A stretch of DNA of 64,000 nt from Bettongia penicillata ogilbyi (taxonomy: Eukaryota > Chordata > Mammalia > Diprotodontia > Potoroidae): the NCBI GenBank assembly GCA_023548195.1, contig JAJHZJ010000121.1, positions 1,178,220 to 1,242,219 of the forward strand, in the 5' to 3' direction. The notes beneath the pieces were generated by a model, which did not search any database, was not told the origin of the DNA, and was given only the letters and a program-made list of their open reading frames with translations. Below are positions 44,870 through 55,858 of the stretch, in pieces. Each line of letters starts with the position of its first letter. Positions within the stretch are counted from its first letter, which is position 1. Both the position numbers and the translations under genes were made by a program.

Positions 44870-46165
44870 GCAGCCAGTATCACTTTGCCTAGTCTTTGGG
44901 ATAACTTTATTCTCTCAAAGGTTAATGAACAAAGAGAAATTTTAGATCCAGGTGGTTGAGTTGGAAATGATGGGAAAAACTTAGGGGAAACTGACCACTT
45001 CATCTTAGAGTTTTTGATGAAGGAGAGGAAATCTGGATATAGTTGGAAGTACTCCCTAGATTTTATGAGAGCAGATTTTAAAAGAAAGACAGGTTAGGAT
45101 TCCATGAATTATAATGTTTCAGAGAACATGCGCTCAAGAGGGAGATAGGAGATGCTCAAAAATGAAATTCTGAAGACACAAAAGGAAACAACGAAGGAAC
45201 ATGGGTTTTGTCTAAAGAGACCAATGTTGATGTGTAGGGAACTTAACAACCAATTTAGATTTTAAAAAGAAACATACAGAAAATAAGAGCAGGGCCAGGT
45301 AATGACGCAAAGGTAAAATCCTGTAAAAAATAGTGTCAGAAATGCTAAAACTCAAAATGAGCAGATGCTAATAAGGGTAGATAAGGACAACAAAAGGTTT
45401 GGGGGTTTTTAAGCTATATAAGAGATAAAAGGAAGATCCAAGAAAATCTAGGACCTTTGCTTGGGGTAGATGGGGTGATGATAGTATCTACCACAGAAAG
45501 AAGTCAGAGCTCTTTAATTGTCATTTATTTGTTTTCTCTGCAAAGGAAAATGCCCTTCAAAGTATAAAAGACAAAATAAAAATAACTGAGTTGGTACCCA
45601 AGATAAACAAGGAAATAATAAGAAGGAACCCAGCTTCCTTTAAGAAATATATTTCCTGATCCATATAAACCATGTCCTCAATATTCTGAAAGAAAAGGCA
45701 GATGTGATTGCTGAGCTATAGCTCGTCTGTGATATTTGAAAAAAATAGGGAAAACCACAGAGGTACCACAGGAATGGAGGTCAACTGTGGCTTGAGTTTT
45801 CAAAAAAAGGGGAGAGGACAGAGCTCACAGACTTAATAGGCTGATGAGCTTGACTTCAACTCCTGAGGACTTGACAATGAATCATTTGGAGGTGGTTGAC
45901 AGAGGGCAGTAGTGATTACAAAAATCTAGTATTTAAATGGGACAAGAGTCCACATAGTACACAGAGTGCTAGGGTACTAGTACTCAAAGAATAATTGTCC
46001 ATGATTCAATGTCACTATAATAAGAGATAGCCAGTGGAGTTCCCCCGGACCTGTGGTTGGCCCTTTGCTGTTTAACAGGAAATGTTTGATTTGGAGAAGT
46101 TAATTCTTTACCACTTTCATAGAGGTTTTTTCTTACTGTCTACATAGGATCATCATCTTCATCAT
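44870..46165 (+). mobile_element. L3/CR1 LINE, RT-coding fossil
   Basis: A 1.3-kb sense-strand copy of the L3-type coding region. Successive recognisable pieces are 'ggggaaactgaccacttc', 'ggattccatgaattataatg', 'aagctatataagagataaaagg', 'cagaaagaagtcagagctc', 'gaggtaccacaggaatgg' and 'ggagttcccccggacctgtg', the last being the GVPQGS-like RT motif. Stops and gaps throughout. Among the longest L3 remnants in the window. Confidence 0.6.
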
Positions 46166-46240
46166 CATTATCATAGCTGAAATTTATGTGCCTGTTAGGG
46201 TTTCCAGAAATAATCCTCTAACATTTATAGAGTGATCCTA

Positions 46241-46436
46241 CAGCCGTGGTGTCCAATTCAAATAAACATAGATTGCCATGGACCTCAAGTTGGCTTAGAA
46301 AAGCACAAATTAATATTATTATTATCTGTGTTGTATTTTTACTTATTTTGTTAATTATTTCTTATTTATATTTTAATCTGGTTCAGCTACACTGGGGATT
46401 GTGAGCAGAACAAGGGCCAGGAGTTTGACACTTCTG
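46241..46436. mobile_element. hAT-like miniature transposon
   Basis: Left 'cagccgtggtgtccaattc' and right 'gagtttgacacttctg' are inverted (GTGTC.AA / TTTGACAC). The centre has 'tgttgtatttttacttatt' and 'atctggttcagctacactg', matching a common marsupial hAT family. About 196 bp, inserted between MIR-like sequences. The 8-bp duplication is not clean. Confidence 0.65.
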
Positions 46437-46469
46437 ATCTACCACTGACTTTTATGTACATCATCTTAT

Positions 46470-46643
46470 GTAATTCCTATAACTTCTATTTCTAGAGTAC
46501 TTTGAGGATAAGATACTGCTTTCTTTTTGACAGCCCTGTGAGGAAAGGAATTTATCATTATCCTCATTTTACAGATGTGGAAATTGAAGCCCAGAAAATT
46601 TAAATGATTTGCTTATTGTCAGAGTACTAGTACATAGCTGGAG
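46470..46643 (-). mobile_element. MIR-like SINE, part 1 (split)
   Basis: 'gacagccctgtgaggaaagg' and 'ttacagatgtggaaattg' lead to 'gtacatagctgg', where a younger SINE interrupts it. Confidence 0.6.
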
Positions 46644-46887
46644 AAGCAGGTAAGTGGTACAGTGGATAGAGCGTCAGCCATAGAGTCAGGAGGATCTGAG
46701 TTCAAATCCAGCCTCAGACACTTACTAGCTGTGTGACCTTGGGCAAGTCATTTAACCCTGTTTGCTTCAATTTCTCATCTCTAAAATGAGCTGGAGAAGG
46801 AAATGGCAAATCACTCCAGTATCTTTGCCAAAAACATAAAAAACAAATGGGGTCATGAAGACTTAGACACAACTCATCAACAACCAC
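46644..46887 (+). mobile_element. tRNA-type CORE-SINE, full length, with TSDs
   Basis: The best preserved SINE here. Head 'caggtaagtggtacagtgg', B-box-like 'gagttcaaatcc' at 46698-46709, 'ctgtgtgaccttgggcaag', 'aatcactccagtatctttgcc', 'caaatggggtcatgaag'. agctggag occurs at 46636-46643 and 46888-46895, so it inserted into an older MIR. A promoter for RNA polymerase III may once have worked. Confidence 0.85.
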
Positions 46888-47075
46888 AGCTGGAGGTTGA
46901 ACCAAAGTCTTCTGACTTTAAGTACTAGGTAGATGAAGTCGGTCATATCTCCATTTTGCAGATGAGAAAACTTAGGTAGGAAAAAGGTATCTGACTTATC
47001 CAAGGACACGTAACTAGTAGTTGACAGAGGCAGGCCTTAAACTCAAATGTTCTGACATCAAGTTTTTCCACTTCT
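46888..47075 (-). mobile_element. MIR-like SINE, part 2
   Basis: Continues the split MIR ('gaggttgaaccaaagtcttc') and is followed by a second reverse MIR piece ('ttttgcagatgagaaaac', 'acgtaactagtagttgac'). Confidence 0.55.
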
Positions 47076-47340
47076 TTTTTTCAGTCAGAGGAAGCAGGCT
47101 GTGATTATAGGTCTTAAAATGATTTCCATCTCTTCCAAAAAGGAGGCCATTTGTTCTAATATGTATCCTGTGTCTCATAAATCTATTGCTCAGATTCTAT
47201 AGGACGCTAATTCAAAGTTGTGACTGGAGCAGTTAGGAAGCACAAGATAGAAAATAAAAGAAGGGAGGAAGAGAGAACACAAAAGAAAATATGAAGAAAA
47301 AAGAGAAGGTGACATTTTTATACTTCCAAGGTATGGAATC

Positions 47341-47425
47341 CTTTTTTTTCTTCTTACTTTTCCTCCTTTTCTATTCTGACCACAGAGTTATTAACCTGGG
47401 TCACTTAGCATTGCATTAATATTGA
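47341..47425 (+). repeat. duplicated segment, copy 1
   Basis: A T-rich stretch, then 'ttctattctgaccacagag', 'ttattaacctggg' and 'gcattgcattaatattg'. A close match recurs at 49796-49885, same orientation, about 2.45 kb away. Confidence 0.7.
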
Positions 47426-47639
47426 ATTTTTTTTTCAAAAAATAGCTTATTCTATTTGTCTGAAATAAGTCATGTTTCTTTGAAACTGTAGGGTTCAAAT
47501 AGCCTGGGCAACATCTGTGTAGCAATGAAGTAAAACTATTTCTCCTCCATCTTTCCCATGAATTCCTCTTCAAATTAACTATTACACTTATTTGCACAAC
47601 TATGAATCCAAGCACATCTGGCATGTCTATCTAACAGGG

Positions 47640-48260
47640 CTTCAGCACTGAGCTGTGGAGGACACATTCTTCTCCAAAGAAAAAGGTCTTTTCCAAGCAG
47701 CTTTTCTGTTTGTGACATGTCTCAGTGGAAAATCTAAAATGTGACAAGCCTTCTAATACCCAAGATGATGCTGGGTGCTGCAAATCCCAGACAATTCAGT
47801 CACATCTCCTGTGTTTCGTGTGAATAATTTTCATTCAGGAGGGATTGGACTTTGTTGAGGAAGAAAAAGAAATTAAATGAATCCTTCTGTCTGTTGCTAG
47901 TAATGCATATAGGATTGTGCCGAACAATGCTTATTTTTAAAACTACTATCCGAATCAAATCTATGTCAGTCCCAAAATATGTATTGACGACACCTGTCTA
48001 ACCCATTCGAAGGTTTAGAGATTCTCTGTGCATGTAAAACATGCTCGCATAGTTCTTGAATATTGGATTTGGCATCTTTATTTGAGTTCCCAGAATGATT
48101 TGGAAATTCATGCATAAGCAAACAGTTTCCTTACTGACTATTCATCCAGGAGATTTGCAGGTGTTGCTTTTTTGAATTCATAGTTTTGGAAGGAAACAAA
48201 CAGCTCAAGAGGTTGTCAAGTTCTTGCCCTTTCATGCACTATTTGTAATGGGGGAAAGTA
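47640..48260. other. unassigned, candidate conserved non-coding element
   Basis: About 600 bp with no recognised repeat and complex sequence. Words resembling homeodomain/POU sites include 'attaaatgaatcc' (47872), 'agtaatgcatatag' (47900) and 'attcatgcataagc' (48106). No coding frame. Regulatory function is inference only. Confidence 0.3.
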
Positions 48261-48264
48261 CTGA

Positions 48265-48380
48265 TTTGGAGGCAGAGGACAGAACTTAGAGCACTGCCTT
48301 TGATACTTTTTATTGACTTTGGGCTTGTCCTTAACCTATCTAGGCCTCAGTGTTCCTCATTTGCAAACGTAGGAGATTGG
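48265..48380 (+). mobile_element. MIR-like SINE fragment
   Basis: 'gatttggaggcagaggac', 'cttaacctatctaggcctc' and 'cctcatttgcaaacgtagg' in plus MIR order. Confidence 0.5.
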
Positions 48381-48960
48381 TAGTTGGGAAACAATTTAGA
48401 ACTATACTTTAAAAGTGATTAAAATGCCCATATTCTTTCACCTAGAGACCCCATGTCTAGGCATATCCCCTAAGGAAGTCAGAAACTTGGAAATGTCAAT
48501 TAACGTTTCTTCAACCTCAGTTTCCTCATCGACAAAGGAAAGTATCATAAATACTGAAAGAGTTATAGCTGCATTTAGTGGTAGCAAAGAACTAGAAATA
48601 GAGTAGGTGCCCATTCACTGGGGAATGGCACGTGCATGTAATGAAATACAACGGCATTATAAAAATTGTAGCACAATATATAATGGATTGTTCCTTAACT
48701 TCAACAAGTCATAAATATGAGAAACATATTCATGAGAGGATTTATATATAATACATATGTTTAGATATAAGATATATAAATATGTAATATATTTTATATG
48801 GTAATATGTATATATACATATATATTTTGATGAAGGATGAAGTAAACAGAATCAGGAAATAATGTGTGCAAAAACTACAGTATAAATAGCAAAAACAAAA
48901 AGCAAAACTAAGTACTATTTTATTATAAAGTTTGAACTTGGATTTGGACCTTGATAAAAG
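48381..48960 (+). mobile_element. L1 LINE, ORF2 3' region
   Basis: 'gggaaacaatttagaactata', 'ctttcacctagagacccca', 'tggtagcaaagaactagaaat', 'gcccattcactggggaatgg' and 'gatgaagtaaacagaatcagg' follow the end of L1 ORF2. A TA-rich patch (48745-48830) is expanded inside it. Confidence 0.6.
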
Positions 48961-49155
48961 TGAAGAAAATGTATTTCTCTCCTTTCAGTACAGAGATGAG
49001 AGAATATAGATACAGAATACTCCTCATAAAGTCAGATGTCATTAGTGTTTTGATTGATTTTTGCTAAATGACTTTTATTCTTATTTTTAAAATCTTTGTT
49101 ATAAGGAAAGCACTGCTGAGTAGAGAAAGGGGCAGAAATTTATTTGGAAATTAAT

Positions 49156-49249
49156 GTAGTATTTTTAAAAGGTATAATTTTTTAAATTTTTTAAATTTTT
49201 AAAATGTAGTATTTTTAAAAAGGTATAATTTTTTAAATTTTTAAAATGA
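49156..49249. repeat. AT-rich tandem duplication
   Basis: 'gtagtatttttaaaa' plus 'ggtataattttttaaattt' occurs twice in a row, at 49158 and 49206, with a ~48-base period. Confidence 0.75.
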
Positions 49250-49795
49250 GAGAATTTCTAAGGTCTCTTCTAATTATAACTCTCTGATTTAATGATCCTA
49301 GGACTAAACTGAACCAAGAAAAATCCAGTTCTATACTCCATCTGGGGAAAATTTCAGATCCAGATGAGGTAAATCTGTATAATTCATGTTTGTATAGTCA
49401 TAGGCATTCATAGAATATTTGATTGGCTGTGGCTGAGTGAAAGGCGAGAGCCAAATGGAAATGTTCCCCCATGGTTACCCTGACACGTCTAGTCCAGGCT
49501 CTACGAATAGGTAAGCATATAGTATTACAATTATCATTATAATTGTATTTTATCTGTCTACTCCTATTGTAGACAGCATTGTGCTGATTATAGTAAATTC
49601 CATAAAGCTGCAAATCCTCCTAAGTGAGATTCTGTAATTGTGAGAAAATAATTTGGTCTAACTATCCATAGAGGAAAGAACCAAGTGGACGAAGAATATC
49701 TGTCATCCAAACCGTGATTTTACTTGGATTGACAGCTCATAAAGTTATCAAGATACATGAACTGAGGAACCACATCTACCTAATAATATATCATC
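49250..49795. other. unassigned sequence
   Basis: Nothing recognised. Confidence 0.4.
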
Positions 49796-49885
49796 TTTTT
49801 TTTCCATCCTTCTCTTCCCACTTTTCTATTCTGACCCCAGAGTTATTAACCTTGGGTAAGTTAATATTGCATTAGTATTGCGGCT
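49796..49885 (+). repeat. duplicated segment, copy 2
   Basis: Matches 47341-47425 through 'ttctattctgaccccagag', 'ttattaaccttggg' and 'atattgcattagtattg'. A near-palindrome 'cctaataattagg' follows at about 49890-49903. Confidence 0.7.
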
Positions 49886-50024
49886 GTCTACCTAATAATT
49901 AGGTATTAACCAAAGGCATATCAGTCTAAATAAGTGAGAGAGTAGGTTTCACCTTGGGAAATTGAATGGTAAAGAATGAACCAGAGGGCTTCTCAAGTTC
50001 CTTTACAATTCATGATGTAGAAGA

Positions 50025-50195
50025 CAAGAAACCAGACTTGGAAGTAGGAAAACATGGGTCCATTTCATACCTCAAAATGCGCATCAGCTGTGTAACCCTG
50101 GGCAAATCTCTTAACCTCTATGGCTTTCCTTGTACTTATCTGTAAAATGAGAGGCTTAAACTCAATGACCTCTTAGGTCTTTTTCATCTCTAAAT
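50025..50195 (+). mobile_element. MIR-like SINE
   Basis: 'agacttggaagtaggaaaac', 'agctgtgtaaccctgggc', 'cttatctgtaaaatgagagg' and 'caatgacctcttaggtc' give a plus-strand MIR in good order. Confidence 0.65.
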
Positions 50196-50244
50196 TCATC
50201 AACCTATAGCCCTGTGACCTGCAAACTGCTAAAATTAAAAAATG

Positions 50245-51655
50245 AGGGGTGGAGCCAAGATGATGGAGTATGAAGACGCATATACTGTGGCGCTTCCCCC
50301 GTAGCCCACAAAATACCTGTAAAAAATGACTCAACAAATTCTAGAGCAGCAGAAGCCACAGAACAACAGAGTGAAAGAGGTTTCCAGCCAAAGGTAACCT
50401 GGAAGGCCAACAGGAAAGGAAAGGTCTATCCCGCGAGATGCTGAGCAGAGTGGAGCCCAGCCCTGGCCATGCAGAACTGGGAGGAACAGGACCCAAACAG
50501 ACCTCCAGAGCAGAGTTCCCAGCAGGGAGGGTCCCAGATACTTAATCCACAAGAGACAAAGAAAGCTTCAAAGGTCAGTGTGGGAGGGCTTTCCCAGGTG
50601 GGTGAGAGGGAACAGGGTTTTCCCAGCAATAGCCCCCAACAGAGGCTGGGGCAATAGATTGCAGGTACCTGCATGCAGTGCCTGAGATGCAACCTGGGTC
50701 CATTGTCCAAGAAGCTCAGCTTAAAGCCTCTGGCAGGAGGGAGCAACTGATCTAAACCTCAGCCTTGAGTGATGGCCCCACTTCTACCCAAAGCCCCAGG
50801 AAATTGAGCAGCTGAGTAGAATCTCAGCCTAGAACACCACACTGGGGAGAGGAGGAACAATAGGACCATCCCCTTGCCAAAGGATTCAGAAGGCAAGTAA
50901 CTGGCAAGGAAGATGCCCCAAAAAGGGGAAAAAAATAAGACCATAGGAGGTTACATTCTTGGAGAACAGGTGTCTCCTCCCATCCTTTAAGATGCTATGG
51001 GACTATTAAGTGCTTCTGAGTCTAACTCAAGATACGGATAGCAAGAAAGGCAGTCTGAGCCTCCAATCCATGATGCCAGGAAGCCTGTGAGATGCTGGTA
51101 TGAACTGCAAAAGATGATCTCATGGGAAGGATAGGAGAGCGGCTGTTCAGCCTAGACTGAGGTAGAATTCTCCTGACTCGATTTCCCAACGGACACCTGG
51201 CAGACTTTAAGCCTGACTGTGTGCAAATTGACAATCTACTCCTGCTTGGAACTGACATGAAGTTGGGGAGATATTGTTTCCCTGCAATGTCCCTACTCTT
51301 AGTGACAATTTCCTATAATCAAAAGGTTTGTAAGCTTAATACCAGATCTGTTAAATTATAGATTATTGGTAGGGGAATATCTGAGGTTAAGTCTAAAATT
51401 AAGCTATCAGGCTTAGGACGTTAGAACAACAACAATAAGTTAGGGTCCTTTAATTCTTAGTAATTCTGTGGAGACAATTAGGTCAAGGACTTGTGAAGTT
51501 ACCATACGTAATTATTATTTGTGTCACGGTTAATGTTAAAAAAAAATCTTTTGTGATCTATATTGTAAATTCTTTAGAAGAAGTATCACCTGACCAAAAG
51601 TTGGAAATGTTTTACGTGATATGAACTGTGTTAAAAATGAAAAATAAAAAAAAAA
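50245..51655 (+). mobile_element. composite retroposon: L1/HAL1 5' end fused to unknown sequence
   Basis: 50245 opens with 'ggggtggagccaagatgatgg', the L1/HAL1 5' start. The 5' UTR homology runs to the ORF1 start at 50913. Homology stops at about 50987, 25 codons into ORF1. The next ~665 bp match no LINE part I recognise and contain no coding frame, yet they end with AATAAA (51643-51648) and an A-run. So a transcript that began in a LINE promoter and ended outside the LINE seems to have been reverse transcribed. Weak flanking similarity (aaaattaaa at 50231 and 51652) could be its target-site duplication. Confidence 0.5.
50913..50990 (+). pseudogene. ORF1p N-terminus, 25 codons, at the fusion junction
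   Basis: Translation MPQKGEKNKTIGGYILGEQ followed by six residues and a stop matches the first 25 residues of the ORF1p at 6172 (MPRKRKKNKT, then IEGYFLGEQM). The ATG sits in the same spot after the 5' UTR. The stop comes from the non-LINE sequence, so the fusion cannot encode ORF1p. Confidence 0.7.
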
Positions 51656-51944
51656 TTAAATTAAGTTTAAAAATGGGAATAAGTGCCAAGCTTCTCCCTA
51701 ATACAAACAAATGAACAAATAGGCTAAATGGATCTAAATCATGAAATATCACAGTCTCCAAGAAATCAAAATTGTTGGTCACCCAAATGGAAATGGATAT
51801 AGGGATCATGGATGTAGTTAGTCTGCAACATATTATCAATGATAAAAAGCACACAATGAGAAGTATAAAATATATAATTAAAGAGAAATATGACAAAAAA
51901 AAAGTCACCCAACAATTTAACAAGAGCAAGAAGTTGGCGTATAA

Positions 51945-54560
51945 TCTTTTTTAAAATTTTTAAAATTATTTTTAGTTTACAACATTCATTTTAACAAGAT
52001 TTTGAGTTCAAAATTTTCTCCCCATCTCTCCCATACTCCCCCCCCCAAGACAGCATGCATTCTGATTACCTCTTCCCCCAATCTGCCCTCCCTTTTGTCC
52101 AAACCCTCCCTTCTCTTATCCCCATCCTCTCTATTTTCTTGGAGGGCAAGATAGATTTCTATACCCCATTGCCTATATACCTTATTTCCCAGTTGCATGT
52201 AAAAACAATTTTTAACATTCATTTTTAAAACTTCTGAGTTCCAACTTCTCTCATTTCCTCACTTCCTCAATTCCCTCTGAGAAGGCAAGCAATTTAAAAT
52301 ATGTTATACATGTGTAGTTATGTAAAAGACTTCCATAAAGGTTATGTTGTGAAAGACTAACTACATTCCTCTCCATCTTATCCTGCCCCCCCCATTTATT
52401 CTATTATCTCTTTTGATCCCATCCCTCCTCAAAAGTGTTTACTTCTAATTACCCCCTCCTCCCATTTGCCCTCCCTTCTATGATCCTCCCCATCCCTTCC
52501 TGCTTATCCCCTTCTCCCCTACTTTCCTGTAGTATAAGATAGATTTTCATACCAAATTGAGTGTGCATGCTATTCCCTCCTTAAGCCAAATGTGATGAAA
52601 GTTTCACTTTTTCCTCTCACCTCCTCACCTTTCCCCTCCATTGAAAAAGCTTTTTCTTGTCTCTTTTATGAGAAATAATTTGCCCCATTCCATTTCTCCC
52701 TTTCTCCTCCCAATATATTCCTCTCTCACCCCTTAATTTTATTTTTTTAGATATCATCCCTTCCTAGTCAATTCACCCTGTGCCCTCTGTCTACATGTAC
52801 ATAATCCCTCCAACTACCCAAATACTGAGAAAAGTCTCAAGAGTTACAAATATTATCTTTCCATGTAGGAACGTAAACAGTTCAGCTTTAATAAGTCCCT
52901 TATGATTTCTCTTTCCTGTTTACCTTTTCATTCTTCTCTTGATTTTTGTATTTGAAAGTCAAATTTTCTGTTCAGTTCTGGTCTTTTCATCAAGAATGCT
53001 TGAAAGTCCTCTATTTCACTGAATGACCATTTTTCCCCCTGAAGTATTATACTCATCTTTGCTGGGCTGGTGATTCTTCGTTTTAATCGTAGCTAATTTG
53101 ACTTCTGGAATATCATATTCCAAGTCCTTTGATACCTTAATGTAGAAGCTGCTAGATCTTGTCTTCTCCTGATTGTATTTCTACAATACTCAAACTGTTT
53201 CTTTCTGGCCACTTGCAATACTTTCTCCTTGACCTGGGAGCTCTGAAATTTGGCTTCAATATTCCTAGGAGTTTTCCTTTGGGGATATCTTTAAGGAGGC
53301 AATAGGTGGATCCTTTCATATTTATTTTACCTTCTGGGCAGTTTTCCTTGATAATTTCTTGAAAGATGAAGGCTAGGCTCTTTTTTTGATATGGCTTTCA
53401 GGTAGTCTCATAATTTTAAATTTGTCTTTCCTGGATCTATTCTCCAGGTCACTTGTTTTTCTAATGAGATATTTCACATTGTCTGCTGTTTTTTTCATTC
53501 CTTTGGTTTTGTTTAATAATTCCTTGATTTTTCATAAAGTCATTATCTTCTGTCTGCTCCATTCTCATCTTTAAAGAATTATTTTCTTCAGTGAGCTTTT
53601 GGACCTCCTTTTCCATCTGATCACTTCTATTTTTTAGGGCCGTCTTCTCTTCATTGGCTTTTTGGATCTCTTTTGTCATTTGGGTTAGTCTATTTTTTAC
53701 AGTTTTATTTTCTTCAGCATTTTTTGGGTCTCCTTTAACAAGCAGTTGACTCATTTTTCATAATTTTCTTGCATCACTCTCATTTTTCTTTCCAGTTTGT
53801 GCTCTACTTTTCTTACTTGATTTTCAAAATCCTTTTTGAGCTCTTCCATGGCCTGAAACCAATTCATATTTTTTGGAGGCTTTTGATGGAGGAGCTTTGA
53901 CTTTGTTGTCTTCTGTTTGCATGTTTTGGTCTTCCTTGTCACCAAAGTAAGAATCTCTAGTCTGTTTCTTTTTCTGTTTTTTTCTCATTTCCTTCAGCCC
54001 TTTATTTGACTTTTGAGCTCTTCATCAAGGTAGATCTCTGCTTCCAGTGGAGTTGGGGGTTGTACTGTCAGCCACAGTGGGCATAGAGCTCCAGAAACAG
54101 TGACTGCAGCTGCCCTTGCTGCTGCTGTGACTGCTGCAGGCTCCTCGGCCCTCTTCCCCCTCCACCACCCTGGGGCTGGGGCCTGACCAGTCCATTCTTC
54201 CACACTGATCTCACAAGCTTTTCCCACTGACTTTCCAATTTATCTTCAGCATTTTGGGGTCTTGAAGTCTGGGAACTGCCACAGGTGTGAGAATTCAGTT
54301 TCCCCAAGGCCTGCTCAGGTCCTGTCTGTGCTGGCATGGCCCACACTGGACTGTGCCCTGCCCCAAGTGTGGCATGAGAGATACTTACCTATGACCTTCC
54401 GGGCTGTCTTGGGCTGGAGATTTGTTTCACTCCATCATTCTGTGGGTTTGGCAGCTCCAGAATTTGTTTAGAGTCATTTTTTACAGGTATTTGGCTGGGT
54501 TTAGGGGCAGCACTCTAGAAAGTCCATGCTGTTACTCTGCCATCTTGGCACCACCCCCAG
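51945..54560 (-). mobile_element. HAL1-like LINE (ORF1 only), copy B
   Basis: Same architecture and orientation as copy A. The 5' start 'ggtgccaagatggcagag' is at about 54558, and the 5' UTR runs to ~53985. ORF1 is broken, and the 3' UTR has G/A-rich tracts (52030-52500) ending in an A-rich tail at ~51960. No ORF2. Overall similarity to copy A is evident along the whole length, with many substitutions and small indels. No clean target-site duplication found. Confidence 0.75.
52930..53985 (-). pseudogene. HAL1/L1 ORF1p-like, multiply frameshifted
   Basis: Parts of the ORF1p coiled coil are readable: 'NWFQAMEELKKDFENQVRKV' near 53870-53810, then 'TKEIQKANEEKTALKNR' and 'MEKEVQKLTEENNSLKMRME' near 53680-53560. 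These align with residues 55-160 of the protein at 6172. RRM and CTD remnants follow to about 52930 in changing frames with stops. Dead. Confidence 0.7.
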
Positions 54561-54789
54561 TAAGCACATGATCTTACAAAACATTGGGAAAGACTCCCAG
54601 GACACTGGATGGACTTCTTTCTCACTCCCACTCATTAAGAATTTATGGAGAGATTTGGACAAGATTCAGAGGGTGAAAAGACATGGATGAGTTGTGATGT
54701 GCATCAGTGGAGGGAATGCTCATATGAAAGTATTAAAAATTTTATATGGTTCTTTAAAGTTTAAAGAACCACTTTCCCTAAATATCTTT

Positions 54790-55200
54790 AAACCACAGAA
54801 CCTCTGAATCTCAGAGAGGTAAAGTGCATCAGAGACCATCAAGTCCAACTTGTATCTGGCTAAGACTTCCCCTCCATAACATCCCCCCAAAATGGCCCAT
54901 CCTGTTTCTCCTTGAAGAACTCCAGGGAAGAGAGATATCCCTTCACAGAATTTCAGATTTGAATGGATTATAGAGTCCATCTAATCCAATAAAGATTCTC
55001 TCTCACCCCACAACTTCCACAAGTAGCTGTCTATCCAGCTTTTAGAACCTCCAGTAAGCAGGACCCTACTGCCTCCAAAGACAGCCCTTTTACTCTTAGG
55101 AATAGCTCTAATGGTTAGGAACAATTTTGGACATCAAACCTAAATTTACAACTCTTTACAACCTCTAACCTCTGCTTCTGCCCTCTAGGGCCAAGCAAAA
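54790..55200 (-). mobile_element. CR1/L3 LINE 3' region
   Basis: 'agagaccatcaagtccaac', 'ctaatccaataaagattctc', 'ccagcttttagaacctccag', 'tactcttaggaatagctc' and 'cctctaacctctgcttctg' give the reverse CR1 series. Confidence 0.6.
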
Positions 55201-55410
55201 TGAATAATAATTCAGATTATTTTAATTTTTAACTTATGAAATAATACAATAATAATAAATAAAAGGTGATTGCCCATGTAACTGAAAATCTATTATGTAA
55301 AACTTGCTAAAAATGATCATGTAACTTTATTTTTTTCCCTTTTTCCTTCTTCCTCCCCAGAGATGGCTACCATTAGACAATATATGTAGTCTAATGAGAC
55401 ATATATATGT
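55201..55410. other. unassigned AT-rich sequence
   Basis: Nothing recognised; leads into a TA/CA microsatellite. Confidence 0.4.
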
Positions 55411-55432
55411 ACACACACACACACACACACAC
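55411..55432. repeat. (AC)n microsatellite
   Basis: Eleven AC units after an ATATAT stretch. A shorter ACACAC tract on the far side of the next element suggests one original microsatellite. Confidence 0.95.
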
Positions 55433-55435
55433 ATA

Positions 55436-55858
55436 ACCTGTATTTCACCACATAATCATCACAGATTTTTACGCCAAATTTTTTTTTTTGCAAAAAAGTG
55501 GGGTGTGGCCATCATTATGTGAAGTTTGAAAAAATTGTATTGATATTACTTAAAAATAATTTATTACTAAACTGTTTTTGGTACAAGATTAGGATTCATG
55601 AAATACTCATGAATATACATTAAAATTGAATATTGACAATGCATATGCACTGAGAATTCTAGGCTTGCAGTTCACAATACGCAAGAGATAAATGCGTATC
55701 CAAATGCCACTGGTGAATACACTGCTGCTCTGCCTACCTTTTAAGTGGCATGATGAGAAGATTTATGCCATGAGACAATTACGCGATGAATGGTTATAAA
55801 CCAATTTTTGGACTGAGAACAAAACACCAGGATGCAATGATTATGTAGTGAAATATGG
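55436..55858. mobile_element. MITE with ~25-bp terminal inverted repeats
   Basis: Left end 'acctgtatttcaccacataa' continuing 'tcatc' is the inverse of the right end 'gattatgtagtgaaatatgg', about 20 of 25 bases matching with one gap. TA is present at both outer junctions, as expected for a Tc1/mariner-like target. The ~423-bp interior has no transposase frame. The family was not identified. Confidence 0.6.

Noticed and set aside
46233..46444. A defined 8-bp duplication for the hAT element at 46241
   Set aside because: Only about five of eight flanking bases agree, too weak to report as a target-site duplication.
52025..52510. G-quadruplex regulatory cluster on the minus strand
   Set aside because: The G-rich tracts are the ordinary L1/HAL1 3' UTR polypurine region, repeated in every copy.
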